NCBI RefSeq assembly: GCF_026627445.1
Contig: NZ_JAPNLJ010000006.1
Span: 1 to 64,000, forward strand
DNA from: Streptomyces sp. H27-H1
GTDB lineage: Bacteria > Actinomycetota > Actinomycetes > Streptomycetales > Streptomycetaceae
Direction: 5' to 3'
Length of the DNA stretch: 64,000 bases
The translations under genes and the position numbers were made by a program. Under the pieces are notes generated by a model. The model had not been told where the DNA came from and ran no database searches. It was given only the letters and a program-made list of their open reading frames with translations. Numbering within the stretch: position 1 is the stretch's first letter; each line of letters opens with the position of its first letter. This document shows, one piece after another, positions 20,126 to 27,829 of the stretch.

Positions 20126-20860
20126 TGTCCCGTCTCAGTGAAGTTTGACCATTCTCACTGAAGTTTGACCGGTCGCGGCTCTACGTTCGCGGCCGTTGGG
20201 CTTGCGAAGGGCGGGACGACGGTGGCCACACCTGCACGGGCATTCGATGGTGAGGCACCCCGGCCCCCGCGCACCCCGGCCAGGCCCTGAAAGGCCGTGG
20301 CTCAGGCCAGGTGCAGCACTCCCACACTGTCGTTAAGGCCGTAGTTTCCGCGCCTGCGGGTCAAAGCAGTTGAGGCCCATCGACGAAGCAATCTCGGACG
20401 CGTGGGCAGATGCCTCATCTGCCATGCTCCACCGCATGGGGAAGTAGATCAACGGGCCGCGGGCCTCCCCGATCAGCGGAGCGGTTGACCAGGGCGAGGT
20501 GTCATCGTCGTCTTCGGTGAGCTCCGGCCACCGTTCCAAGAGCACGGCGACGAAGGCCGCTATGCGCTCAGCTGGAGGGACCGCAGGTTCTTCCGTGTCG
20601 ATGAAGCGGTCATACAGGTCGTTGAAGCACCGGGCCGCAGCAGCGTCATCCGCCGGCCGCTCGCCCTCCCACACAGCAAGGTCATAGCTCATGGGCGCAG
20701 CCTGCCATCTGTCACCGACAGCCAGACCGGCGAACCAGATCATCCGCGGCAGGTCAGATCGCCTGAGACGGGGCAGCCCCGTCTGGTGAAACTTCGATGA
20801 GACGAACGGGCCAGTCGTCAGACTTCAGTGAGACCGGTGCATCTTCGCTGAGACAGGACA
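20126..20860. mobile_element. 735-bp non-autonomous transposon-like element with target duplication
   Basis: The ends are inverted repeats: left TGTCCCGTCTCAGTGAAGTT, right (reverse complement) TGTCCTGTCTCAGCGAAGAT, 17 of 20 identical. It is flanked by the direct repeat GTCAT (20121-20125 and 20861-20865), a 5-base target duplication. Inside the ends the motif TCTCA-N-TGAAGTTTGACC recurs: twice at left (20133-20150, 20154-20170) and in degenerate form three times at right (near 20788, 20819, 20843). Subterminal repeats and a 5-base duplication are IS21-like features. No transposase is present; the only gene is the 119-aa cargo on the minus strand. The family assignment is an inference. Confidence 0.75.
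20333..20692 (-). CDS. Cargo gene of the mobile element: hypothetical protein, 119 aa
   Basis: A soluble acidic protein starting MSYDLAVWEGERPADDAAAA and ending MGLNCFDPQARKLRP. Similar MSYDLAVWEG-type proteins are scattered in Streptomyces, but I know no function. It is the only open frame within the element bounded by the inverted repeats and was probably carried in with it. The ATG at 20692 is used because that is where the similarity begins; the frame extends 17 codons upstream. The residues ERIAAFVAVLLERWPELTEDDDD suggest an acidic helical middle, reminiscent of small immunity proteins, but this is only a resemblance. Confidence 0.62.
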   Translation of the reverse strand: MSYDLAVWEGERPADDAAAARCFNDLYDRFIDTEEPAVPPAERIAAFVAVLLERWPELTEDDDDTSPWSTAPLIGEARGPLIYFPMRWSMADEASAHASEIASSMGLNCFDPQARKLRP

Positions 20861-20904
20861 GTCATGCGGCGATCCTAGGTGTTCGTTGAAGGAGTTTCCG
20901 ATAT

Positions 20905-20937
20905 ATCGTTGACGCATCGCGATGCGTCAACGATAGT
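20905..20937 (+). promoter_or_regulatory. Promoter with embedded 30-bp perfect palindrome (PadR operator)
   Basis: The 15-base half atcgttgacgcatcg (20905-20919) is followed immediately by its exact reverse complement (20920-20934). The palindrome contains the -35 box TTGACG (20909-20914) and the 17-base spacer, and touches the -10 box GATAGT (20932-20937). A protein bound here would block polymerase. The padR gene starts 60 bases downstream, and PadR proteins usually repress their own gene through such a site, so autoregulation is likely. Confidence 0.8.
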
Positions 20938-20997
20938 AGAGACATCGCAACAGCGAGAACCGGAACGAGATCACCGAATGACGAAAGGAGCGCAGTC

Positions 20998-21618
20998 ATG
21001 CGTTCACACGGACAGCACGGACACGGCCACGGACATGAGCACGGACGGGGTCACGGCCACTGCGGGCCGGACCGTCGGGAGGAGTTCCAGGAGCGGCGCG
21101 CCGCCTTCGGGCCGTTCGGGCCGCCTTTCGGCGGCGGGCCCTTCGGCGGGCGCGGCGGCCACGGCGGACCGCGCGGCAGGGCCCGGCGGGGTGATGTACG
21201 CGCCTCCATCCTGGCGCTGCTCGCCGACCGGCCGATGCACGGTTACGAGATGATCCAGGAGATCGGCGAGCGCAGCGGCGGGGTCTGGAAGCCCAGCCCG
21301 GGCTCGGTCTACCCGACCCTGCAGCTCCTCGAGGACGAGGGCCACATCACCAGCCAGAGCGAGGGCGGCAAGAAGCTCTTCACGCTCACCGACGCCGGCC
21401 GCACCGAGGCCGAGTCCGGCCCGGACGCCCCCTGGGCGGAAGCCGGGCGGGGCTTCGACTTCGAGGCGATGAACGAGGTCCGGACGGCCGGTTTCGGCCT
21501 GATGGAAGCCTTCGGCCAGGTCTTCAAGACCGGCACTCCCGCCCAGCGGGCGAAGGCCCTCACCGTCATCAACGACGCCCGCAAGAAGCTCTACCTGATC
21601 CTGGCCGACGAGCACTGA
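20998..21618 (+). CDS. PadR family transcriptional regulator with His-rich N-terminus
   Basis: A 206-aa regulator. Residues 1-63 are His/Gly/Arg-rich, with runs such as HGQHGHGHGHEHGRGHGH followed by Gly/Phe repeats, and probably bind metal. The PadR winged helix is at about 65-140 (GDVRASILALLADRPMHGYEMIQEIGERSGGVWKPSPGSVYPTLQLLEDEGHI), and a C-terminal helical dimerisation part follows. ATG 20998 has a good aaaggag site. The promoter is covered by a perfect 30-bp palindrome, pointing to autorepression. No transporter or enzyme lies next to it in the same direction, so its target is not evident. Confidence 0.9.
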   Translation: MRSHGQHGHGHGHEHGRGHGHCGPDRREEFQERRAAFGPFGPPFGGGPFGGRGGHGGPRGRARRGDVRASILALLADRPMHGYEMIQEIGERSGGVWKPSPGSVYPTLQLLEDEGHITSQSEGGKKLFTLTDAGRTEAESGPDAPWAEAGRGFDFEAMNEVRTAGFGLMEAFGQVFKTGTPAQRAKALTVINDARKKLYLILADEH

Positions 21619-21640
21619 GTGCGAGCCGGCGGGACCTCCC

Positions 21641-21692
21641 GCACAGGACGGCGCGCCGCGCGAGAAACCTCGCGGGGCGCGCCGTCCTGTGC
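21641..21692. terminator. Bidirectional hairpin terminator
   Basis: A 24-bp stem with one mismatch and an AAAC loop. The left arm starts gcacaggacggcgcgc and the right arm ends gcgcgccgtcctgtgc. It lies between the convergent padR and SRPBCC genes. Confidence 0.85.
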
Positions 21693-21727
21693 GTACGTCT
21701 ACGGACCTGCGCGTTCGGGGGTGGCGC

Positions 21728-22156
21728 TCAGGCGACCAGGCCAGAGAGCTTGCGGAGCGACTCGTTCAGGGCGGCGGTGGCCGAGTCCTTGAGCTTGCCC
21801 GCCATGAGAGCGACAGCGGCGCCGGTGAACTCGCCGTCGATGCGGACCGTGGTGGCTTCGCCGTCCGGGATCAGGGTGTAGCGGGTCAGCACGGCCACGC
21901 CCATCGGGCCCTTGCCGGTGATCGCGAAGACGCGCTCGTCCTCCAGCTCCGAGACCGTCCAGAGGATCTCGGCGGGGAAGCCCATCATCTTCATGTTCTC
22001 GGAGAAGGTGGAGCCCACCGCGAGCGTCTCGGGCCCACCCTTCGGGAAGTTGGTGTGGGTCATGCTCCACTGGCCGTAAGCATCCCAGTCGGTCAGCTGG
22101 GACCAGAGCTTCGCGGCGGGCGCCTCGATGCGTGATTCCGCGATGACTTCAGCCAT
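21728..22156 (-). CDS. SRPBCC family protein (polyketide cyclase/START-like fold)
   Basis: A 142-aa protein of the SRPBCC lipid-binding fold. Typical features are the start MAEVIAESRIEAPAAKLWSQLTDW, the central WTVSELEDERVFAITGKG, and the amphipathic C-terminal helix AAVALMAGKLKDSATAALNESLRKLSGLV. Members bind hydrophobic ligands or act as cyclases; no polyketide genes are nearby, so a general ligand-binding role is more likely. ATG 22156 follows ggggtgg; an upstream in-frame extension from 22219 lacks a site. Confidence 0.85.
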   Translation of the reverse strand: MAEVIAESRIEAPAAKLWSQLTDWDAYGQWSMTHTNFPKGGPETLAVGSTFSENMKMMGFPAEILWTVSELEDERVFAITGKGPMGVAVLTRYTLIPDGEATTVRIDGEFTGAAVALMAGKLKDSATAALNESLRKLSGLVA

Positions 22157-22347
22157 GCGACCACCCCTTCTCGTCAGGTACGTGCGGCGGAACGTAGTCC
22201 CGGTGGACGCAACATTCAAGACTGACGACCTGTCAGATATCGCAGAGCGGCCGACTGTGGACGTGGCCGGTGTCCGGTGGGTCTCAGCTCCGTCTCAACA
22301 GGTGTCACACTCTCGTAGCTCCTGACCGGCCCTGCCATGATGTCCGA

Positions 22348-23307
22348 ATGCAAGCGTCAGGGAGACATGCCGGACTGGGCCTAGCCCTCATTTCGGCGAT
22401 CGCGTTCGGTGGTTCCGGTGTGGCGGCCAAGCCGCTGATCGAGGCGGGTCTGGACCCGCTCCACACGGTCTGGCTCAGGGTGGCCGGGGCGGCGCTCGTG
22501 CTGTCCCCGCTGGCCTGGCGTCATCGCGATCTCGTACGCCGCAAACCCCTGCTGCTCGCCGGGTTCGGACTCGTGGCCGTGGCCGGAGTCCAGGCCTTCT
22601 ACTTCGCCTCGCTGTCCCGGATCCCGGTCGGCGTGGCGCTCCTGCTGGAGTACCTCGGCCCGGCGCTGCTCCTCGGCTGGGTCCGCTTCGTGCAGCGCAA
22701 GCCCGTGACCCGGTCCGCCGCGGTCGGCGCCGCCGTGGCCGTCGTGGGCCTCGCCTGCGTGGTGCAGATCTGGGCGGGGCTCAGCCTCGACCTGATCGGG
22801 GTGCTGCTCGGCCTCGCGGCCGCCTGCTGCCAGGCCTTCTACTTCGTCTTCGCCGACCAGGGCAGCGACGGGGACGACGTGCCCGACCCGATGGGCATGA
22901 TCGCGTACGGCATGATCGTCGGCACCCTCGTGATGACCGTCATCGCCCGGCCCTGGCAGATCGACTGGCAGGTCCTGGGCGGCGAGGCGGCCGTCGGAGA
23001 CATGATGGTTCCCGCGCCGCTGCTGCTCGGCTGGGTGGTGCTGATCGCGACCGTCTTCGCGTACCTGACCGGCGTGGTCTCCGTGCGCAAGCTGTCGCCG
23101 CAGGTCGCGGGCGTGGTGGCCTGTCTGGAAGCGGTCGTGGCGACCGTACTGGCCTGGGTGCTCCTCGGCGAGTACCTCGCGACCTGGCAGATCGTCGGCG
23201 GCGCACTCGTGCTGGGCGGTGCCTTCATCGCGCAGACCTCGCGGCCGGTCGCGCCGGGGGTCGCCGAGCCGGTGGCCGCCCTGGACCGCGATCCGAGCAG
23301 GGTCTAG
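22348..23307 (+). CDS. EamA (DMT superfamily) transporter 1
   Basis: A 319-aa ten-helix drug/metabolite exporter with two EamA repeats (about 10-140 and 155-295). The signature LISAIAFGGSGVAAKPLIEAGLDPLHTVWLRVAGAALVLSPL opens repeat one, and VVACLEAVVATVLAWVLLGEYL is the repeat-two signature. Substrates of such proteins are mostly unknown; RhtA-like members export amino acids. The start at 22348 is the first Met before the family region. A second EamA gene follows in the same direction. Confidence 0.88.
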   Translation: MQASGRHAGLGLALISAIAFGGSGVAAKPLIEAGLDPLHTVWLRVAGAALVLSPLAWRHRDLVRRKPLLLAGFGLVAVAGVQAFYFASLSRIPVGVALLLEYLGPALLLGWVRFVQRKPVTRSAAVGAAVAVVGLACVVQIWAGLSLDLIGVLLGLAAACCQAFYFVFADQGSDGDDVPDPMGMIAYGMIVGTLVMTVIARPWQIDWQVLGGEAAVGDMMVPAPLLLGWVVLIATVFAYLTGVVSVRKLSPQVAGVVACLEAVVATVLAWVLLGEYLATWQIVGGALVLGGAFIAQTSRPVAPGVAEPVAALDRDPSRV

Positions 23308-23317
23308 GCTGCCGATC

Positions 23318-23353
23318 ATGCCGCTCACCGTGCTTCCGCCTCCCGCCGCCTAG
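23318..23353 (+). CDS. Possible 11-codon leader peptide before EamA transporter 2
   Basis: An ATG frame, MPLTVLPPPAA, lies 10 bases after the upstream EamA gene and 119 bases before the next EamA start. It contains three consecutive prolines, which stall ribosomes without EF-P. A 7-bp hairpin (gcccggg-ccgtga-cccgggc, 23386-23405) sits between it and the next gene. The arrangement resembles translation-controlled attenuation, but there is no strong ribosome site and short frames arise by chance. Confidence 0.25.
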   Translation: MPLTVLPPPAA

Positions 23354-23472
23354 CGCGGGCGGCTGCCACCACGTAGGAGAACCCGGCCCGGGCCGTGACC
23401 CGGGCGGATTCGCGCTGCCCGCGAAGCGATGACCCGCTCCTTTCATCCTTCACGCACGCGCGGAGACCTCTC

Positions 23473-24540
23473 GTGTCGAACCAATCGCCCGCCACCGGGC
23501 GCAGCCTGATCCATCTCGTCATCGCCGGAACCGCCTGGGGCACCGCGGGGGCGGCGGCCTCGCTCCTCTTCCTCGCCAGCGATCTCGGCCCGCTCGCCCT
23601 GTCCTTCTGGCGGTGCGCGGGCGGGCTCGCGGTACTGCTCGCGGTACTCGCCGTACGCCGCCGCCCGCGGGGCGGCGGCGCCGGGGCGGGCGCCGGCCGG
23701 CCGGATGCCGCGCGGGGGAAGCCCTCGGCGGCCTCGCTGATCGGGACCGGGCTGTTGTTCACCCTCTTCCAGTCCGCGTACTTCGCCGCCGTCCGCGAGA
23801 CCGGACTCGCCGTGGCCACCGTGGTCACCCTCGGATCCGGGCCCGTGCTCATCGCGCTCGGGGCCCGCTACTGGATGGGGGAGCGACTCGGCCGGGGCGG
23901 GATCATCGCCGTCGGCGGGGCGCTGGCCGGGCTGGCCGTACTCGTCCTCGGCAGCGGCGGCGGCGAGGTCCGGCCGCTCGGCGTCGGCTGGTCGGTGCTG
24001 TCGGCCGCCGGATACGGGGCGATGACCCTGCGGGCCAGGCTGCTCGGGCGGCGCGGGGCCGGCGGGGAGCCGCTGGTCACCACCGTCTGGTCGGTCGGGG
24101 TGGGCACGGTGTGCCTGCTGCCGTTCGCCCTGGTGGAGGGGCTGGTGCCGCACACCGCGGAGCCCGTCCGGGTGCTCTGGCTGCTCGCTTACATGGCCAC
24201 CGTGCCGACCGCGCTGGCCTACGCGCTCTACTTCAGCGGGGCCGCCGCGGTGCGTGCCGCGACGGTATCCGTGATCATGCTGATCGAGCCCGTCGGCGCG
24301 GCGGCGATCGCCGTCCTGGTGCTCGGCGAGCGGCTGACCGGGCCGGTGATGCTGGGCACCGTACTGCTGCTCGCGGCGGTGGGGGCGCTGATCGCCGCCG
24401 AGTCGCGGCGTCCCGCGGAGACGGTCGTGAACACGGGCACGGGCACGGGCAGGGACACGGGCAGGGACACGGACGGGGGCGGGCCGGAGGTCCGGCCCGC
24501 CCCCGTCCGTGAACTACCGCGTCAGAGTGCGGTGACGTAG
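23473..24540 (+). CDS. EamA (DMT superfamily) transporter 2
   Basis: A 355-aa EamA exporter with two repeats ([88 protein letters not shown]). The GTG start at 23473 has ggagac upstream; the in-frame extension from 23395 is unlikely to be translated. The last about 35 residues ([20 protein letters not shown]...) are low-complexity and are encoded partly by the terminator hairpin. The 3' end overlaps the convergent PNPOx gene by 19 bases. Substrate unknown. Confidence 0.87.
   Translation: MSNQSPATGRSLIHLVIAGTAWGTAGAAASLLFLASDLGPLALSFWRCAGGLAVLLAVLAVRRRPRGGGAGAGAGRPDAARGKPSAASLIGTGLLFTLFQSAYFAAVRETGLAVATVVTLGSGPVLIALGARYWMGERLGRGGIIAVGGALAGLAVLVLGSGGGEVRPLGVGWSVLSAAGYGAMTLRARLLGRRGAGGEPLVTTVWSVGVGTVCLLPFALVEGLVPHTAEPVRVLWLLAYMATVPTALAYALYFSGAAAVRAATVSVIMLIEPVGAAAIAVLVLGERLTGPVMLGTVLLLAAVGALIAAESRRPAETVVNTGTGTGRDTGRDTDGGGPEVRPAPVRELPRQSAVT
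24469..24510. terminator. Perfect 19-bp hairpin inside the end of the EamA gene
   Basis: acggacgggggcgggccgg (24469-24487) pairs perfectly with 24492-24510 around an AGGT loop. It lies in the last codons of the EamA gene and just after the stop of the convergent PNPOx-like gene, so it can act as terminator for the latter, and its transcript end for the former would cut coding sequence. Confidence 0.7.
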
Positions 24541-25307
24541 TCCGGGGTGGTCATGCCGGGGGTCAGGTCGGCGGCCGGGATCGGGGTGCCGTACGCCGGC
24601 GCGACCGGGACCACACCCGACCAGAACGGCAGCCCGAGGTCCTCGGGGTCGTCGTTGGGGCCGCCGGTGCGCAGCTTGGCGGAGACCTCGTCGAGGTCGA
24701 GGCGGATCACGGCGGTGGCCGCGAGCTCTCTGGAGTTGGCAGGCCGGGAGTCCGCGGAGCGGCCCGGTACGACGTGGTCGACCAGGGAGTCGAGGGCCAT
24801 CCGGCGCTCGTCCGGGTCGGTCACCTCGTAGGCGGTGCCGTGCACGACCACCGAGCGGTAGTTCATCGAGTGGTGGAAGGCCGAGCGGGCCAGGACCAGG
24901 CCGTCCAGGTGCGTCACGGTCAGGCACACCGGCAGCCCCGGGTCGGCCTTGCCGGCCGCCAGGAGGGGGCGCGAGCCCGTGGAGCCGTGGATGTAGAGGG
25001 TCTCGCCGACCCGGCCGAAGAGGGTCGGCAGGACCACCGGGGCGCCGTCGCGGACGAAGCCGAGGTGGCAGAGGTAGGCCTGGTCGAGTATCGAGTGGAC
25101 GGTCTCACGGTCGTAGCGCGCGCGGTCGCGGGACCGGGTCGGGACGGTGCGGTCGGTGGGTGTGTACCCGGCGTCCGGCTGGTCCGCGGCCGCGGCTCCT
25201 GTAGTGGCCGTCGTGCCGACCGTCGCGCCGGCCGTCGAGCCGGCCGACTCGGTGGCCGTGCCGGCGGCCGGCTCCGTGGTGGTCTCCGTGGCAGGCGTGG
25301 CGCTCAT
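24522..25307 (-). CDS. Pyridoxamine 5'-phosphate oxidase-like flavin-binding protein
   Basis: A 261-aa protein. Residues 1-60 are Thr/Ala/Gly-rich and disordered; residues about 65-230 are the PNPOx-like split beta-barrel ([71 protein letters not shown]). It is divergent from a MocR-type regulator with only 37 bases between the starts, a pairing typical of vitamin B6-related control. Whether it oxidises pyridoxamine phosphate or binds flavin/haem otherwise is not known. Complete. Confidence 0.82.
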   Translation of the reverse strand: MSATPATETTTEPAAGTATESAGSTAGATVGTTATTGAAAADQPDAGYTPTDRTVPTRSRDRARYDRETVHSILDQAYLCHLGFVRDGAPVVLPTLFGRVGETLYIHGSTGSRPLLAAGKADPGLPVCLTVTHLDGLVLARSAFHHSMNYRSVVVHGTAYEVTDPDERRMALDSLVDHVVPGRSADSRPANSRELAATAVIRLDLDEVSAKLRTGGPNDDPEDLGLPFWSGVVPVAPAYGTPIPAADLTPGMTTPDYVTAL

Positions 25308-25344
25308 CGTGCGGACTCCATTGTATTAGTGCATACTTGGCTTT
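25308..25344. promoter_or_regulatory. 37-base divergent promoter between the PNPOx-like gene and mocR
   Basis: The region is AT-richer than its surroundings. On the minus strand TAATAC (25323-25328) is a good -10 box for the PNPOx-like gene. The elements tagtgc (25328-25333) and gtgcta (25345-25350) look like half sites around the GTG start of the regulator gene, which is probably leaderless. Control of both genes by the MocR protein is a likely reading. Confidence 0.5.
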
Positions 25345-26676
25345 GTGCTAGGAGATTATCTGATCATCGGGCGGCGCGCATCGGAAATCGCCGCGAGTGT
25401 CGAAGCGGGCGTCGCATCGGGCGCACTCGCGCCGGGAGCGCTGTTGCCGCCGATGCGGGAGCTCGCCGGTGTGCTGGGGGTGAACCCCAACACCGTGGCC
25501 GCCGCGTACCGGACGCTGCGCGAGCGCGGGGTCATCGAGACCGACGGACGGCGCGGCAGCCGGGTGCGGGCCCGCCCGGCGACCGCGCCGCGCGACGGGC
25601 TGCGGATGGTCGTCCCGGAGGGGGTGCGCGGGATCGCCTCCGGCAACCCCGACGTGCGGCTGCTGCCCGCGCTGGACGCCGCGCTGGCGGGCGCGGCGCG
25701 TCGGTACGCCGCGGAGCCGACGCTCTACGGCCAGGACCCGGTCGTCCCGGAGCTGGCCCACCTCGCCCGGGCCGGCTTCGACGAGGACGGGGTGCCGGCC
25801 GGGGAGGTGGCGGTGACCTCGGGCGCGCTGGACGGCATCGAACGGGTGCTGGCCGCGCACCTGCGACCCGGGGACGCCGTGGCGGTCGAGGACCCGGGGT
25901 GGGGGAGCGTGCTCGACCTCGTCCCGGCGCTGGGGCTGCGGGTGGTGCCGGTGGCCGTGGACGACGACGGGCCGGTGCCCGGCTCGGTGGAGCGGGCGCT
26001 GGCGCAGGGGGCGCGGGCGCTGCTCGTGACGGCCCGGGCGCAGAACCCGACCGGGGCGGTGGTGAGCGCGGAGCGGGCCACCGAGCTGCGGGCGGTGCTT
26101 GCCGGGTACCCGGAGGTGCTGGTCATGGACGACGACCACGGACACGGCATCGTGGACCTGCCGTTGAACCCGCTGGGCGGGGTGACCCGCCACTGGGCGC
26201 TGATCCGCTCCACCGCGAAGGGGTACGGCCCCGACCTGCGGCTCGCCGTGCTGACCGGGGACGGGGTGACGCTCGACCGGGTCCGCGGGCGGCAGCGGCT
26301 GGGCCCGGGGTGGGTGAGCAGGCTGCTGCAGTACACGGTGGTGGAGCTGTGGAAGGCCGGAGCGGTCGACCACGCGGCGGTCGCACGGTCCTACGGGGAA
26401 CGCCGGGACGCACTGGTCGAGGCGCTGGCGTGGCGGGGGGTGCGGGCGCAGGGGCGCAGCGGGATGAACGTATGGGTGCCCGTCACCGACGAGACGGCGG
26501 TGGTGACGCGACTGCTGGGTGCGGGCTGGGCGGTGGCCCCGGGTGCCCGCTTCCGGGTGGAATCGGGGCCGGCCGTGCGGATGACGATGTCGCCGCTGTC
26601 CCTGGCGGACGTACCGGGGCTGGCCGACGCGGTGGCCTCGGCGGTCCGTCCGGCGGGCGGGGGGCGGCTCGACTGA
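25345..26676 (+). CDS. MocR-type regulator (GntR DNA-binding domain fused to aminotransferase fold)
   Basis: A 443-aa protein. The GntR winged helix is at about residues 8-75 (IAASVEAGVASGALAPGALLPPMRELAGVLGVNPNTVAAAYRTLRERG), and a fold-type I aminotransferase domain follows at about 95-440 with the PLP-binding lysine K292 in RSTAKGYGPDLR and NPTGAVVS earlier. MocR proteins sense PLP or amino-PLP adducts and control B6, GABA or ectoine genes. Its divergent partner here is a PNPOx-like gene, so a B6-linked signal is plausible. GTG start, probably leaderless. Confidence 0.88.
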   Translation: MLGDYLIIGRRASEIAASVEAGVASGALAPGALLPPMRELAGVLGVNPNTVAAAYRTLRERGVIETDGRRGSRVRARPATAPRDGLRMVVPEGVRGIASGNPDVRLLPALDAALAGAARRYAAEPTLYGQDPVVPELAHLARAGFDEDGVPAGEVAVTSGALDGIERVLAAHLRPGDAVAVEDPGWGSVLDLVPALGLRVVPVAVDDDGPVPGSVERALAQGARALLVTARAQNPTGAVVSAERATELRAVLAGYPEVLVMDDDHGHGIVDLPLNPLGGVTRHWALIRSTAKGYGPDLRLAVLTGDGVTLDRVRGRQRLGPGWVSRLLQYTVVELWKAGAVDHAAVARSYGERRDALVEALAWRGVRAQGRSGMNVWVPVTDETAVVTRLLGAGWAVAPGARFRVESGPAVRMTMSPLSLADVPGLADAVASAVRPAGGGRLD

Positions 26677-26780
26677 CGCCCGGGGCGCGGGTCCGGCCCG
26701 ATTCCGAAGGCACACCCCAGTGCGGCGGTCGGCGGGTGGTGCCGGGCGCCGCATCCCTGCGACCCTCTCCGGTCGCGGCG

Positions 26781-27755
26781 TCAGCGCCGGCGGATCTGGG
26801 TGAGTGCCGCACCGGCCAGGACGACGGCCGCGCCCACCGGAGTGTTCCAGTGGAGCTGTTCGTCCAGGAGGAGGACGCCCGCCGTCGTCGCGATGACCGG
26901 GATGAAGTACGTGACCATCTGTGCGGTGGTCGGGCCGATCTCGGTGACCAGGCCGTACTGCATCTGCAGCGCCAGACCCGTACCCAGGGCGCCCAGGGCG
27001 ATCACCGAGAGGGTCGGCCAGAGCGGGAAGGAGGTGGGGGTCGAGGTGAACAGGGCGCTGATCGCCGCCAGTTGGAGGGTCGAGACCAGGAGCTGTGCGC
27101 CGGTCAGGGCAGTCGGTGAACCGGGGACGGAGGCCAATGTGCGGCGTACGTAGATCCAGCCGATCGGGTAGCAGAGCGCGGCCAGCAGGGCGAGCGCGGT
27201 GCCCTTGGCGTCGACGCCGGCGAAGCCCTGCCACACCCCGAGGACGGTGAGCACGCCGAGGAAGCCCAGGCCCAGGCCCGCGAAGCGGCGGCGCGTCGGG
27301 CGGTCCTCGGAGAGGGCGACCAGGGAGAGGGCCATGCCCCACAGCGGCGAGGTGGCGTTGCAGATGCCCGCCAGGCTGGACGGGATGCTCAGTTCCGCGT
27401 ACGCGAAGAGTGAGAACGGGGCGCTGTTGAGCAGCAGCGCGGCAACCGACAGGTGGAGCCAGGTGCGCATGCCCCGGGGGAGCGGTTCGCGGCGGATCAG
27501 GAGCACGGTGAGCAGGGCGAGCGCGCCGAAGAAGACCCGGCCGAGGGCGACCTGGAACGGGGCGTACGCTTCCGTGCCGACCTTGATCAGGAGGAAGCTG
27601 AAGCCCCAGATCACCGAGAGGACCGCGAAGCGCAGGCGCCAGTCCAGGCGGCCGGTGGCGGGATCCGTCGCGGTGGGCCCGGGGGTCCGGACTCCGTTCG
27701 GGGAGAGGGGCGGGGCCGGGGTGCTGGGTGGGGCCGGGGTGCTCGGTGCGCTCAT
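26781..27755 (-). CDS. EamA (DMT superfamily) transporter 3
   Basis: A 324-aa exporter with about 35 disordered Pro-rich N-terminal residues and two EamA repeats (FAVLSVIWGFSFLLIKVGTEAYAPFQVALGRVFFGALALL; FIPVIATTAGVLLLDEQLHWNTPVGAAVVLAGAAL). ATG 27755 has aaggtag upstream; an extension to 27791 lacks a good start. It is divergent from a LysR-type gene, the usual sign that the regulator controls the exporter. Substrate unknown. Confidence 0.87.
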   Translation of the reverse strand: MSAPSTPAPPSTPAPPLSPNGVRTPGPTATDPATGRLDWRLRFAVLSVIWGFSFLLIKVGTEAYAPFQVALGRVFFGALALLTVLLIRREPLPRGMRTWLHLSVAALLLNSAPFSLFAYAELSIPSSLAGICNATSPLWGMALSLVALSEDRPTRRRFAGLGLGFLGVLTVLGVWQGFAGVDAKGTALALLAALCYPIGWIYVRRTLASVPGSPTALTGAQLLVSTLQLAAISALFTSTPTSFPLWPTLSVIALGALGTGLALQMQYGLVTEIGPTTAQMVTYFIPVIATTAGVLLLDEQLHWNTPVGAAVVLAGAALTQIRRR

Positions 27756-27829
27756 GACAGCTACCTTGGCCCTCGTGACCTCGTAGGACAAGCGAATGTT
27801 ATTTGGGGTGTCGGCGTAGCATCGCTTAC

